Below are positions 21,932 through 29,522 of a stretch of 32,662 bases of DNA, piece by piece. Both the position numbers and the translations under genes were made by a program. Each line of letters opens with the position of its first letter. The first letter of the stretch is position 1. Under the pieces are notes generated by a model. The model saw nothing but the letters and a program-made list of their open reading frames with translations, ran no database searches and had not been told where the DNA came from. Source of the DNA: Candidatus Nomurabacteria bacterium RIFCSPHIGHO2_12_FULL_37_29 (GTDB taxonomy: Bacteria; Patescibacteriota; Minisyncoccia; Phycocordibacterales; UBA9973); contig MFUJ01000021.1 in the NCBI GenBank assembly GCA_001785675.1, positions 2,139 to 34,800 of the forward strand, given 5' to 3'.

Positions 21932-22536
21932 TTTCTAGCCAGTTTTCTATATTCCTCAACAGCTTTTAGTATATCTCTGGTGACCTTTGGGATAGGTTGA
22001 TCACCATTTATTGTTTTTAATTTTTTAAGGCTTTTAAAATATTTCACGGTTTTTCCTACTTGGTCTTTGTGCCATTTTATTCGTATACCAATAAGTTTTT
22101 TTGTGTCAAATACTTTATAGATTTCTCTCATATTTCCTGTACTTCTTTTTATTGAACGTTTATAGATTTCTTTGTCAGGAAGATCAATGTATAAAACAAG
22201 AAAATCTTCTTTACGCTCAGTAAGAATTTTCTTTACGAGTTGAGCTTCTGGTTTTAATCTAGGAGTGCCCAAGAAAAGCAAATCTTTATTTTTAGGCTTG
22301 TTATTTATTTCCCTAATTAAAAATTTCTGCAGTAGGACGGTCGGTAAAGGTTTACCTTTCCCTGCAGTACGCCTAGCCCGATCACCGATCTTGCTTTTTT
22401 CTTTTAGTAAGTTGCGTACGTATAAACCAGATTCTACGAATTTTAATGAATATTTATTTTTTAGAATATTCGCTTGAGTTTCTTTGCCCGAAGCTATCAT
22501 CCCTAAAAGTGCTATATTAAATCCAAGTTTTTTCAT
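21928..22536 (-). CDS. Divergent adenylate kinase-like P-loop kinase
   Basis: A 202-residue protein. The N-terminal P-loop is GMIASGKETQ, where adenylate kinases have G-x-x-G-S-G-K-G-T-Q: two glycines are replaced (Ala, Glu). GTPRLKPEAQ stands where D-G-F/Y-P-R-x-x-x-Q is expected, keeping the Arg but losing the Asp. The C-terminal half is very Lys-rich. It probably binds a nucleotide, but its substrate, or even activity, is uncertain. It is divergent from a canonical paralogue with back-to-back promoters, and convergent with secY with overlapping stops. A minus-strand -10 (TAGAAT) lies 9 nt before its ATG. Confidence 0.7.
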   Translation of the reverse strand: MKKLGFNIALLGMIASGKETQANILKNKYSLKFVESGLYVRNLLKEKSKIGDRARRTAGKGKPLPTVLLQKFLIREINNKPKNKDLLFLGTPRLKPEAQLVKKILTERKEDFLVLYIDLPDKEIYKRSIKRSTGNMREIYKVFDTKKLIGIRIKWHKDQVGKTVKYFKSLKKLKTINGDQPIPKVTRDILKAVEEYRKLARN

Positions 22537-22545
22537 AATAAAACT

Positions 22546-22591
22546 ATTCTATTACAAAACCCTTGATTTTTCAAGCTGAATTTTGTATTGT
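22546..22591. promoter_or_regulatory. Divergent back-to-back promoters of the kinase pair
   Basis: Plus strand: TTGATT (22563-22568), 17 bp, TATTGT (22586-22591), 8 nt before ATG 22600. Minus strand: TTGAAA (reading TTTCAA at 22569-22574), 17 bp, TAGAAT (ATTCTA at 22546-22551). The two -35 boxes abut within the palindrome CTTGATTTTTCAAG (22562-22575), so a polymerase on one side should exclude the other. Confidence 0.65.
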
Positions 22592-22599
22592 TTACTTAT

Positions 22600-23187
22600 A
22601 TGCAACCACAAACTTTTGCATTTTTTGGGATAGTGGGCTCTGGCAAGGGTACTCAGATCAAGCTTTTAATGGATTTTCTAAAAGGCAAAGATGGCAAAGA
22701 GTGCGTTTATGCCTATCCAGGCAATGAGTATAGAAAGATCATAGAGTCTGGTAGTTATACGGGGGATCTCATGAAAGATTCTGTTTCTCGAGGCGAGCTT
22801 CAGCCTGGCTTTTTTTCTGATGCAATTGTTACAAATATTCTTATTTCAGCTCTCTCTAGAGACAAGCATTTAATTACTGATGGATACCCTCGCGCCGTTG
22901 ATCAGTCTCTAAGCTTTGAACGAATGATGAAGTTTTACAATAGAGAGAATGTAAAAATTATTTATATTGAAGTAGGAAAAGAGGAAGCCATGAAACGCAA
23001 TTTGCTTCGCGGAAGGCATGACGACACAGAAGAGGGGCTTGCCAAAAGATTTGAAGAATATGTGAACAATGTGGTGCCAGCGATGAATTATTTTAAAGAT
23101 AAAGAAAATTACACAATTTATACTATCAATGGTGAGCAGACAGTTCCAAATGTGCATAAAGATATTATAAAAGCTTTGGGATTTTAA
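22600..23187 (+). CDS. adk: Adenylate kinase family nucleotide kinase
   Basis: A 195-residue protein. P-loop FGIVGSGKGTQ (9-19), DGYPRAVDQ (substrate and lid hinge) and RGRHDDTEEGLAKRFEEY near the C-terminus keep the catalytic Arg set. The lid is of the short type, without zinc Cys, as in UMP/CMP kinases and short adenylate kinases. In the ribosomal cluster position after secY, adk-map is the usual order, so adenylate kinase is the best guess. ATG 22600 is preferred over the upstream in-frame ATG at 22588, which lies inside the -10 region; the mRNA is probably leaderless. Confidence 0.85.
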   Translation: MQPQTFAFFGIVGSGKGTQIKLLMDFLKGKDGKECVYAYPGNEYRKIIESGSYTGDLMKDSVSRGELQPGFFSDAIVTNILISALSRDKHLITDGYPRAVDQSLSFERMMKFYNRENVKIIYIEVGKEEAMKRNLLRGRHDDTEEGLAKRFEEYVNNVVPAMNYFKDKENYTIYTINGEQTVPNVHKDIIKALGF

Positions 23188-23221
23188 ATTAAAACTTTTA
23201 AAATATAACTTTCTACGGTAC

Positions 23222-23246
23222 AGATTTTTTTAAGCTTAAAAAATCT
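23222..23246. terminator. Bidirectional terminator-like palindrome
   Basis: AGATTTTTTTAAG then CTTAAAAAATCT around AAGCTT, a 12-bp stem with one bulged T. It ends the adk transcript. The remaining gap to map (23247-23313) holds no gene. Confidence 0.5.
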
Positions 23247-23313
23247 TGAAGTTCTCACGCCGTCGCATTCGAAACCCCTCCAAAAGTTTATTTTAAAAAG
23301 TTCTATAAAATTT

Positions 23314-24090
23314 ATGATAATTATCAAAACAAAAGAAGAAATAGAAATACTGAGAGAAGGGGGCAAACGTTTGGCTACGGTACTTTTTAAAGTAAAAGGA
23401 AAAGTTGCTCCTGGTCTTTCTACGAAAGACTTAGATATATATGCCGAGAATTTGATCAGAGGTATGGGTGACGAGCCAGCCTTTTTGAATTATCGTCCGG
23501 CTGGAGCCGAGTTCCCATTTCCTGCATCATTATGTGTTTCGATTAACGATGAAGTCGTGCATGGCATTCCAAGTTCCAAGCGAATATTAAAAGAAGGTGA
23601 TATTGTTTCGATTGACTTAGGTCTTAAACATAGAGGTCTTTTTACTGATATGGCAATTACAGTACCAGTAGGCGTGGTGAGTGCAGGAAGTCAACAACTT
23701 ATGAATATAACCGAACAAGCGTTGCAAGTCGGCATTAATGCAGCTCAGGCCGGAGGTACTGTGGGTGATATTGGCTATGCTGTGGAGAGTTTCATTCGTT
23801 CACATAAGTACAAATACGGTATTGTAGAAGTTCTGTCTGGTCATGGCGTGGGTAGAGCAATACATGAGGATCCTTATATCCCCAATTTCGGGAAAAAAGG
23901 AAAAGGAGAAAAATTATTTTCCGGCATGGTGATAGCTTTGGAGCCGATGTTAAATAACGGCACAAAGAATGTGACTTTGGATACTGATGGTTATACTTTC
24001 CGCACAGCTGATGGTAAAAAAAGCGCGCATTTTGAACACACGATTTTAATTACGGAGGGTGATGCGGAAATTTTAACAAAAATTAATTAA
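23314..24090 (+). CDS. map: Methionine aminopeptidase, type I
   Basis: A 258-residue metalloprotease that removes initiator Met. The five metal ligands are visible in order: Asp in SIDLG, Asp in FTDMA, His in GHGVGR, Glu in ALEPM and Glu in FEHT. HGIPSSK holds the substrate-binding His. Length is the type Ia norm, without an SH3 extension. TAA 24088-24090 is also the start of the long inverted repeat that follows. infA, rpmJ, rpsM and rpsK, which often come next, are absent here. Confidence 0.94.
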   Translation: MIIIKTKEEIEILREGGKRLATVLFKVKGKVAPGLSTKDLDIYAENLIRGMGDEPAFLNYRPAGAEFPFPASLCVSINDEVVHGIPSSKRILKEGDIVSIDLGLKHRGLFTDMAITVPVGVVSAGSQQLMNITEQALQVGINAAQAGGTVGDIGYAVESFIRSHKYKYGIVEVLSGHGVGRAIHEDPYIPNFGKKGKGEKLFSGMVIALEPMLNNGTKNVTLDTDGYTFRTADGKKSAHFEHTILITEGDAEILTKIN

Positions 24091-24177
24091 ATTACAGGAA
24101 TTACTTTTTAGAATGGTCTGGCTGGGGGAGGGACCCAGGGAACCGAGGACCTGAGAAAAAGTAATTCCTGTAATTTA
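24088..24177 (+). repeat. 22-bp perfect inverted repeat around a GC-rich core, after map
   Basis: Arms 24088-24109 and 24156-24177 are exact reverse complements, AT-rich with inner T5/A5. The 46-nt centre is G-rich (GGGGGAGGGACCCAGGG) and can form CTGGG/CCCAG and GGTC/GACC stems. The repeat starts at the map stop codon and is followed by TTTTTCAC. It may be a very large terminator or a mobile palindrome. Confidence 0.85.
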
Positions 24178-24194
24178 GTTTTTCACTTTTTTGT

Positions 24195-24202
24195 TATATA
24201 CT
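24195..24202 (+). promoter_or_regulatory. -10 of leaderless ATPase gene
   Basis: TATACT (24197-24202) 7 nt before the ATG at 24210, overlapped by TGtTATATA (24192-24200). The -35 region falls in the right arm of the inverted repeat. Confidence 0.55.
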
Positions 24203-24209
24203 ATTACTA

Positions 24210-26978
24210 ATGCAAACATCCTTTTTAAAGGAAATGCCAAGGTTTAAGACTCCAGAAGATGAGTTAGACTATTTGCGTGCGCATGTAGCCAAGCGCGAAG
24301 AAGAATTGATTAAAATAGGTCGTGTAGAGCGTGTGGCAGATAATGCTATTACAGATGTTGTAAAAGCTTACAGGAATGTGTCGTCAGAACAAGCATTACA
24401 TGGAGATAATATTTTAAATAAAAAAGATACAGAGGGCATAGTGCTTTCGCTCAAGCCGGAGTCCCACGATACTGTAATGGAAGAACTTTTGGGTCTTGTC
24501 ATCACCAAAGGAATTAAAAACGCGCTCTCGGTAGTGGAAGCGATGAGCAATCCCCACATTGAGGATGATTTTCATCGGATTTTAATCCAATATTTTAAGG
24601 CAGGTCAAGCAGTTCTTGATTCCAAAGAAGGCACGCCTTTATATAAATCTCTTAATATGACTCTTTTTGAAATCACACTTCCACCGTCTACGGATGAAAC
24701 TGATAAGTCAAAAGGTTTCAAAGAATTTATTGGAGCCATGGAACAATTTTACGCCGGCATGCATTCCATTTCCATTGGGAAAAACAACGAAAAAGAAAAT
24801 TATTTTACACTAGAAGTTGCGCTTAGTAGCGAGAGCGACGAAGTGGTCATATATGCGGCTATTCCCAATAAACACATTTCACTTTTCGAGAAACAAATTT
24901 TAGCTTTTTATCATAATGCAAAAATTCGCGAGGTAACAGATGATTACAATATTTTTAATTCTTCTGGCGGGTCGGTCGGAGCTTACGCATCTTTTACCGA
25001 GCGTGGCGTAATGCCTATTAAGACTTATGAAAACATAGACCATGATCCAATGAATACAATATTGAATGTTTTCTCCAAACTAAAAACTCAGGGCGAAGGT
25101 GCGGCGATTCAGCTTGTGGTTGCACCTGCTGGCGACAAATTCATAAATGAATTTCATATGATTTTAGATGATGTGAAAGACGGTATCTCTGTCAAACACG
25201 CATCCGATAATTTTTATAAGTTCAACAAAGCTTTCATGAAAGCTTCTAAAGATTTGATTTTTGGCGCCAAACAAAAAAATGAAGAAGAGAATAAAGAAAA
25301 ATACATGAAAGGCAGACGCGCGGTGGATGAGGGGGCGACAGAGAAAATAGGAAATAAAATAAAAAGTACTATAATGAAAGCTAATATTCGCGTCATTGCC
25401 TCGAGCGCGACCAAAGAGCGCGCAGAAGCTATCCTAAAAGAGATAGAATCCTCTTTCAATCAATTCTCTGAAGCAGCTAGCAATTCTTTCGTTTTTGAAG
25501 AAGCTCAAGGAAGTTCTCTTAAACAGCTTTTCCGTGATTTTTCTTATCGATCTTTTTCGGCGGATAAAATATTGCCTTTAAATCTAAAAGAACTTTCTTC
25601 CGTTTTTCACTTTCCGGTCGGCATAGGAAGCCAGCCACAATTAAAAGAAGCTAAAGCGGGGATAGCTCCAGCACCTTTGGAGATAGGGCAAGAGGGAATA
25701 ATTTTAGGAATCAATAGTTATCGAGGCAAAGATACAGAAATTCATATGGCACGCGAAGATCGCATGAGACATTTTTATGTCATTGGTCAAACCGGAACAG
25801 GCAAAACAAACATCATGCTGAACATGATAACGCAAGATATCAGAAATGGCGACGGGGTTTGCTATGTTGATCCACACGGTACGGATATTCAAACTATATT
25901 GTCTCGCATCCCCAAAGAACGTCTTGATGATGTAATTTATTTTGACCCAGCTTATACCGCGCGACCGATGGGGCTCAACATGCTTGAGTATGATCCGCAA
26001 TATCCAGAACAAAAAACTTTTGTCGTGAATGAAATGATGGGAATTTTTAATAAACTTTTTGATATGAAAATAGGGGGCGGAGCCATGTTTGAACAATATT
26101 TTAGGAATAGCGCATTCTTAGTGATGGAAGATCCGGAATCTGGTTCAACCTTACTTGAAATTACTAGAATTTTAGCTGACAAAGAATTTCGTGACTTGAA
26201 ACTATCTAGATGCAAGAATCCTATTATAAAACAATTCTGGGTTTCGGCCGAGCAGACGACAGGGGATCAGTCTTTGGCGAATTTTGTACCATATATTTCA
26301 TCAAAGTTTGATAACTTTATTTCCAATGACATTATGCGTCCAGTAGTGCTTCAACAAAATTCAGTTTTTAATTTCCGAAAAATTATGGATGAGAAAAAAA
26401 TCCTTTTGGTCAATCTCTCCAAGGGCAGGTTGGGAGATATTAATGCGAATTTAATAGGGTTGGTATTAGTGGGCAAAATACAAATGGCGGCATTGTCTCG
26501 GGTAGACATGTTCGGTAAACCAATGAATGATTTCTATCTCTATATCGATGAGTTTCAAAACGTAACTACTGATTCCATTGCTTCTATTTTGTCTGAAGCT
26601 AGAAAATACAGGTTATCACTTAACATTGCCCATCAATACATTAATCAATTGGAAGAAAATATTAAGAATGCTGTTTTTGGAAACGTTGGTTCGATGGCAG
26701 TATTTCGTGTCGGTACCGAAGACGCGACATTTCTAGAGCCGAAATTTAAACCTCAATTCACGGCTCAAGACATTACAAAGCTTGATAATTACAATGCTTA
26801 CATGAGTATGTTAATAGAAGGTCAGCCGACCAAACCCTTTAATTTGAAAACTTTAGCTCCAGAGCAAGGCAATCCAGATATTGTGGATAGCTTAAAAGAG
26901 CTTTCATACGTAAAATACGGCCGTGATCGAGAAGAAGTGGAAGCAGAAATCATGGCAAGGTACAATACCATGGAGTAG
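24210..26978 (+). CDS. VirD4/TraG-HerA superfamily ATPase, putative DNA- or protein-pumping
   Basis: A 922-residue protein. The N-terminal half (1-500) is a mixed alpha/beta region without obvious membrane helices and with charged, coiled-coil-like stretches. The C-terminal ATPase has Walker A GQTGTGKTNIML (about 526-537), VDPHG just after it, Walker B LYIDEFQN (about 777-784), and a Q-Y-I-N-Q sensor-like stretch in LNIAHQYINQLEE. This combination is typical of the FtsK/HerA branch containing TraG, VirD4 and VirB4. In CPR genomes such proteins are common without a full conjugation system, and none is seen here. Substrate unknown. The mRNA is probably leaderless, followed by a membrane protein 4 nt downstream. 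Confidence 0.8.
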   Translation: MQTSFLKEMPRFKTPEDELDYLRAHVAKREEELIKIGRVERVADNAITDVVKAYRNVSSEQALHGDNILNKKDTEGIVLSLKPESHDTVMEELLGLVITKGIKNALSVVEAMSNPHIEDDFHRILIQYFKAGQAVLDSKEGTPLYKSLNMTLFEITLPPSTDETDKSKGFKEFIGAMEQFYAGMHSISIGKNNEKENYFTLEVALSSESDEVVIYAAIPNKHISLFEKQILAFYHNAKIREVTDDYNIFNSSGGSVGAYASFTERGVMPIKTYENIDHDPMNTILNVFSKLKTQGEGAAIQLVVAPAGDKFINEFHMILDDVKDGISVKHASDNFYKFNKAFMKASKDLIFGAKQKNEEENKEKYMKGRRAVDEGATEKIGNKIKSTIMKANIRVIASSATKERAEAILKEIESSFNQFSEAASNSFVFEEAQGSSLKQLFRDFSYRSFSADKILPLNLKELSSVFHFPVGIGSQPQLKEAKAGIAPAPLEIGQEGIILGINSYRGKDTEIHMAREDRMRHFYVIGQTGTGKTNIMLNMITQDIRNGDGVCYVDPHGTDIQTILSRIPKERLDDVIYFDPAYTARPMGLNMLEYDPQYPEQKTFVVNEMMGIFNKLFDMKIGGGAMFEQYFRNSAFLVMEDPESGSTLLEITRILADKEFRDLKLSRCKNPIIKQFWVSAEQTTGDQSLANFVPYISSKFDNFISNDIMRPVVLQQNSVFNFRKIMDEKKILLVNLSKGRLGDINANLIGLVLVGKIQMAALSRVDMFGKPMNDFYLYIDEFQNVTTDSIASILSEARKYRLSLNIAHQYINQLEENIKNAVFGNVGSMAVFRVGTEDATFLEPKFKPQFTAQDITKLDNYNAYMSMLIEGQPTKPFNLKTLAPEQGNPDIVDSLKELSYVKYGRDREEVEAEIMARYNTME

Positions 26979-26982
26979 TTCT

Positions 26983-27801
26983 ATGAAAATATATAAATAT
27001 AAAGATCTATTTGCATTGCTTACTACTGTCGGATGGATTTCCTTCATCTATTCTGCCTTCATGGGATTCCACTACTGGTATCTCGGTTTTGTATTTTTCT
27101 TCTGGTTCTGTCTCTCGATTTTGAATTATCGCCACGAAACCACATTTTGGCTCTTGAAAAATAGGCGATCTCGATTTATTAAGTATTATCTTGCGTTGGT
27201 AGTTCTGGGCTTTGTGGCGGACTATGTTATCGGTCAGCAATTGGTAAATTTATGGAGTTATCGTATTTATAGTTCCATCAGTGATTGGTTTAGGTTGTAT
27301 TTTCTAATCTATCCTTTGGGCGGATTGTCTGTGGTTGAACTTATCTATTTTTTGGCTTCGATTTTAAAAGAAAAAGTAGTTTTAATTCACGACGATGTAA
27401 AAAATTTGTTTGTAAATAAATTGACTCATGTGACCGACACAATACTGGTTTTAATTATATTGACGTGTTTAATTTTGAAGAATTTTAATTTATTTAACAA
27501 TATTCAGATTATTTTTATGATAGTTTTCCCAATCTGGATAATCTTAACCACTTTAAAGCTAAAATATTACATCAAACATTTTACGCATTGGATAGCCATT
27601 GTTGTTACGACAGCCATACTGTCTATTTTTATGCACGAGATTCCTAATGTAGCTGTTTATGAGTGGAAATATTATCCTCCTGAATTTTTTAGTTTTCAAA
27701 TTTGGGGGATCTCTATATGGGTTGTTGTAGGTTGGTATTTTCTGGTTTTGGTTATGCTAAAGTACTGGATACAAATAGTTTTATTAAAAGACAGAAAATA
27801 G
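26983..27801 (+). CDS. Polytopic membrane protein of unknown function
   Basis: 273 residues, about eight hydrophobic segments separated by short basic loops. I do not recognise it with confidence. HEIPNVAVYEWKY near the C-terminus, between two membrane segments, is the most motif-like part (E-x-P-N...W-x-Y), loosely like the polar motif of lycopene-cyclase-type proteins, too weak to name. ATG 26983 starts 4 nt after the ATPase gene, so the two are probably co-transcribed and may work together at the membrane. It ends in TAG, after which the same frame continues into a CYTH remnant. Confidence 0.7.
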   Translation: MKIYKYKDLFALLTTVGWISFIYSAFMGFHYWYLGFVFFFWFCLSILNYRHETTFWLLKNRRSRFIKYYLALVVLGFVADYVIGQQLVNLWSYRIYSSISDWFRLYFLIYPLGGLSVVELIYFLASILKEKVVLIHDDVKNLFVNKLTHVTDTILVLIILTCLILKNFNLFNNIQIIFMIVFPIWIILTTLKLKYYIKHFTHWIAIVVTTAILSIFMHEIPNVAVYEWKYYPPEFFSFQIWGISIWVVVGWYFLVLVMLKYWIQIVLLKDRK

Positions 27802-28020
27802 TATGGAGATGTTGTTTTTGATATTGATTTTTGGCCGTTCATTCCCACCTACCTTGAAATTGAATCCAGTTCTTACGAAAAAGTTAAAGATGCTGCGAAC
27901 GAGCTAGATCTTAATCCTGAAGCCGGAATTATAGGTACAGCTGGTACTATCTATAAAAAATATGGCATTAATATTGATGACTATTCTTCTATAACTTTTA
28001 AGGGAATGTTTAAAAAGTAA
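27802..28020 (+). pseudogene. Headless remnant of a CYTH-domain gene
   Basis: 72 codons from just after the TAG of the membrane-protein gene to a TAA at 28018-28020, in the same frame. They read YGDVVFDIDFWPFIPTYLEI, then ESSSYEKVKDAANELDL. This matches the C-terminal part of CYTH proteins: compare FDLDQYPGMPAYLEIEGKSH in the intact CYTH gene at 29523. No ATG, GTG or TTG start exists before the conserved part, and the ExExK N-terminus is absent. A deletion has most likely joined the tail of a lost CYTH gene to the membrane-protein gene. An untranslated remnant is more likely than TAG read-through. Confidence 0.7.
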
Positions 28021-28024
28021 AATT

Positions 28025-28052
28025 TTGCAAAATTATTTTTTTCTGTTATGAT
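28025..28052 (+). promoter_or_regulatory. Promoter of leaderless ndk
   Basis: TTGCAA (28025-28030), 16 bp, extended -10 TGtTATGAT (28044-28052), then 7 nt to ATG 28060. In-frame ATGs at 28048 and 28051 lie inside the -10, so they cannot be the start of this transcript. Confidence 0.7.
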
Positions 28053-28059
28053 GGTTGTT

Positions 28060-28641
28060 ATGAAACATCCCAAAGAAGAGAGAACATATGTGATGATCAA
28101 GCCGGACGGAGTCAGAAAAGGGCTCACGGGTGAGATTATAAAGCGCTTTGAACAGCGAGATTTGAAAGTTGTGGCACTTGAAATGTTTCAGCCAACACAT
28201 GCACAGATAAATGATCATTATCCAAAAGATGAAAAGTGGATTACTCGGCTTGGTGAAAAAACATCCACTACTTACGAAAAATACGGTTACGACCTAAATG
28301 AGCTTGGCACTACTGATCTTTTTGAAATAGGCAAAATGGTTCGTGGTTGGGTTATTGATTATATGATTTCAGCACCGCTGGTAAAAATGGTTTTACAAGG
28401 AACTCACGCTGTCGATGTAGTACGTAAAATAGCCGGTGATACTATGCCATACAAAGCAGATATGGGGACAATAAGAGGTGATTTCTCTATTGATTCTCCT
28501 GCATTGGCCAATAAAGAAAAACGAGCAGTAATGAATATTGTTCACTGTTCAGAAACTCCGGAAGAGGCAGAGCATGAGATTAAGCATTGGTTTGGCGCTA
28601 GTAAAATCCATGACTACAAGCGTTTTGGTGTGGATGAATAA
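28060..28641 (+). CDS. ndk: Nucleoside diphosphate kinase with an inserted segment
   Basis: A 193-residue protein that equalises NTP pools. YVMIKPDGV (ATP-site Lys14) and NIVHCSE (catalytic phosphohistidine H162) are intact. Residues about 57-95 (between HYPKDEKW and MVRGWVIDY) are an insertion of about 40 residues relative to the 140-150-residue family norm, placed near the substrate-binding helical hairpin. It may alter oligomer contacts or specificity. Start 28060 is fixed by the promoter. Confidence 0.92.
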   Translation: MKHPKEERTYVMIKPDGVRKGLTGEIIKRFEQRDLKVVALEMFQPTHAQINDHYPKDEKWITRLGEKTSTTYEKYGYDLNELGTTDLFEIGKMVRGWVIDYMISAPLVKMVLQGTHAVDVVRKIAGDTMPYKADMGTIRGDFSIDSPALANKEKRAVMNIVHCSETPEEAEHEIKHWFGASKIHDYKRFGVDE

Positions 28642-28654
28642 AAATAGATAATTT

Positions 28655-29209
28655 ATGTATGAAGTTGAGGTAAAGGCAAGATTGAAAGACAGGGAAGCTG
28701 TAATGAAAAAACTTCAAGATTTAGGTTGTAAATTCTCCGAAGAACTTTACCAGCTTGATTTCGTTTTTATTCCTAAAAATTTACCTTTTCCGCCACCACT
28801 TGGAACTAATGTATTGCGTGTTCGTAAACAAAACAGTAAAAGTATTTTTAACCTAAAAATTCCTCAAAAAAGCCGACAGGATTGTATCGAATATGAATTT
28901 GAAATTTCTGATGGAGACCAAATGATCGAAGTTATAAAACTGCTCGACTACAAAAGTGTACCCACAGTCGAAAAGCTTAGAATCAAAACTAATTTCAAGG
29001 ATATGGAGATAGTGCTAGACGATGTAAAACTTCTCGGAGAATTTATTGAGGTGGAAAAGATTGTTATACATGAGGATTACGAAGATAGGAAGAAGATTCG
29101 AGAGGAATTGTTTGATTTTCTTGACCTCCTCGGTGTACCTAAAGAAGACCGCATACTTGATGGTAAATATGACATTATGCTTTATGAGAAGATGAAAAAT
29201 AAGATATAA
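28655..29209 (+). CDS. CYTH-domain protein (class IV adenylate cyclase/triphosphatase type)
   Basis: 184 residues. EVEVK (residues 3-7) is the ExExK signature of CYTH tunnel enzymes, which act on triphosphates (thiamine triphosphate, inorganic triphosphate, or ATP to cAMP). Alternating Lys/Arg and Glu strands follow (VLRVRKQ, FNLKIPQK, YEFEI, EKLRIKT, EIVLDDVKLLGEFIEVE), lining the tunnel as expected. The CyaB subgroup is most similar. It lies 13 nt after ndk and is probably co-transcribed, fitting a nucleotide-linked role. Confidence 0.8.
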   Translation: MYEVEVKARLKDREAVMKKLQDLGCKFSEELYQLDFVFIPKNLPFPPPLGTNVLRVRKQNSKSIFNLKIPQKSRQDCIEYEFEISDGDQMIEVIKLLDYKSVPTVEKLRIKTNFKDMEIVLDDVKLLGEFIEVEKIVIHEDYEDRKKIREELFDFLDLLGVPKEDRILDGKYDIMLYEKMKNKI

Positions 29210-29210
29210 T
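29205..29210 (+). promoter_or_regulatory. -10 box before the 85-residue ORF
   Basis: A perfect TATAAT overlapping the end of the upstream CYTH gene, 27 nt before ATG 29238. TAATAT (29224-29229) is a nearer alternative, 8 nt before the ATG. Confidence 0.4.
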
Positions 29211-29237
29211 ACTGATTATTAGTTAATATCAGAAAAT

Positions 29238-29495
29238 ATGAATCAATTTACTAAACCACCACAACTTCCAGAAAATGAAGATTTACCTCCAGGAATGTCC
29301 ATTCTCATAGAACGATTTGGACATTTAATGGATAAATTACCACTAGAAAAAAGGGAACAAGTAGTAAGATCTCTGTCTGAAATGATAACGGGAGCTATTG
29401 TATCACCACCCACTGAGAAAAATTTCGCGGCTAGATTGAGAGAAATCATGGAAGCAAACATTCGATTTTTAGAAGAAGAAGGAAAAGCTCAATAA
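29238..29495 (+). CDS. Small hypothetical protein between two CYTH genes
   Basis: 85 residues, no membrane segment. The N-terminus is Pro-rich (KPPQLPENEDLPPG), the rest is predicted helical, with heptad-like spacing from about 20 to 48 (ILIERFGHLMDKLPLEKREQ) and again at 62-82. I do not recognise it. It lies 28 nt after one CYTH gene and 27 nt before another, so it may be a partner or regulator of these enzymes; that is inference from position only. Confidence 0.6.
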   Translation: MNQFTKPPQLPENEDLPPGMSILIERFGHLMDKLPLEKREQVVRSLSEMITGAIVSPPTEKNFAARLREIMEANIRFLEEEGKAQ

Positions 29496-29522
29496 GTTTT
29501 TGGTAATACATATTTTTATTTT

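Noticed and set aside
23258-23285. T-arm-like GCATTCGAAACCCC suggesting a tRNA end
   Set aside because: The stem bases on either side of TTCGAAA do not pair, and no acceptor, D or anticodon arm could be built upstream.
27799-28020. TAG read-through making one longer membrane-CYTH fusion protein
   Set aside because: The remnant lacks the CYTH N-terminal half, and no recoding signal is seen. A deletion scar is simpler.
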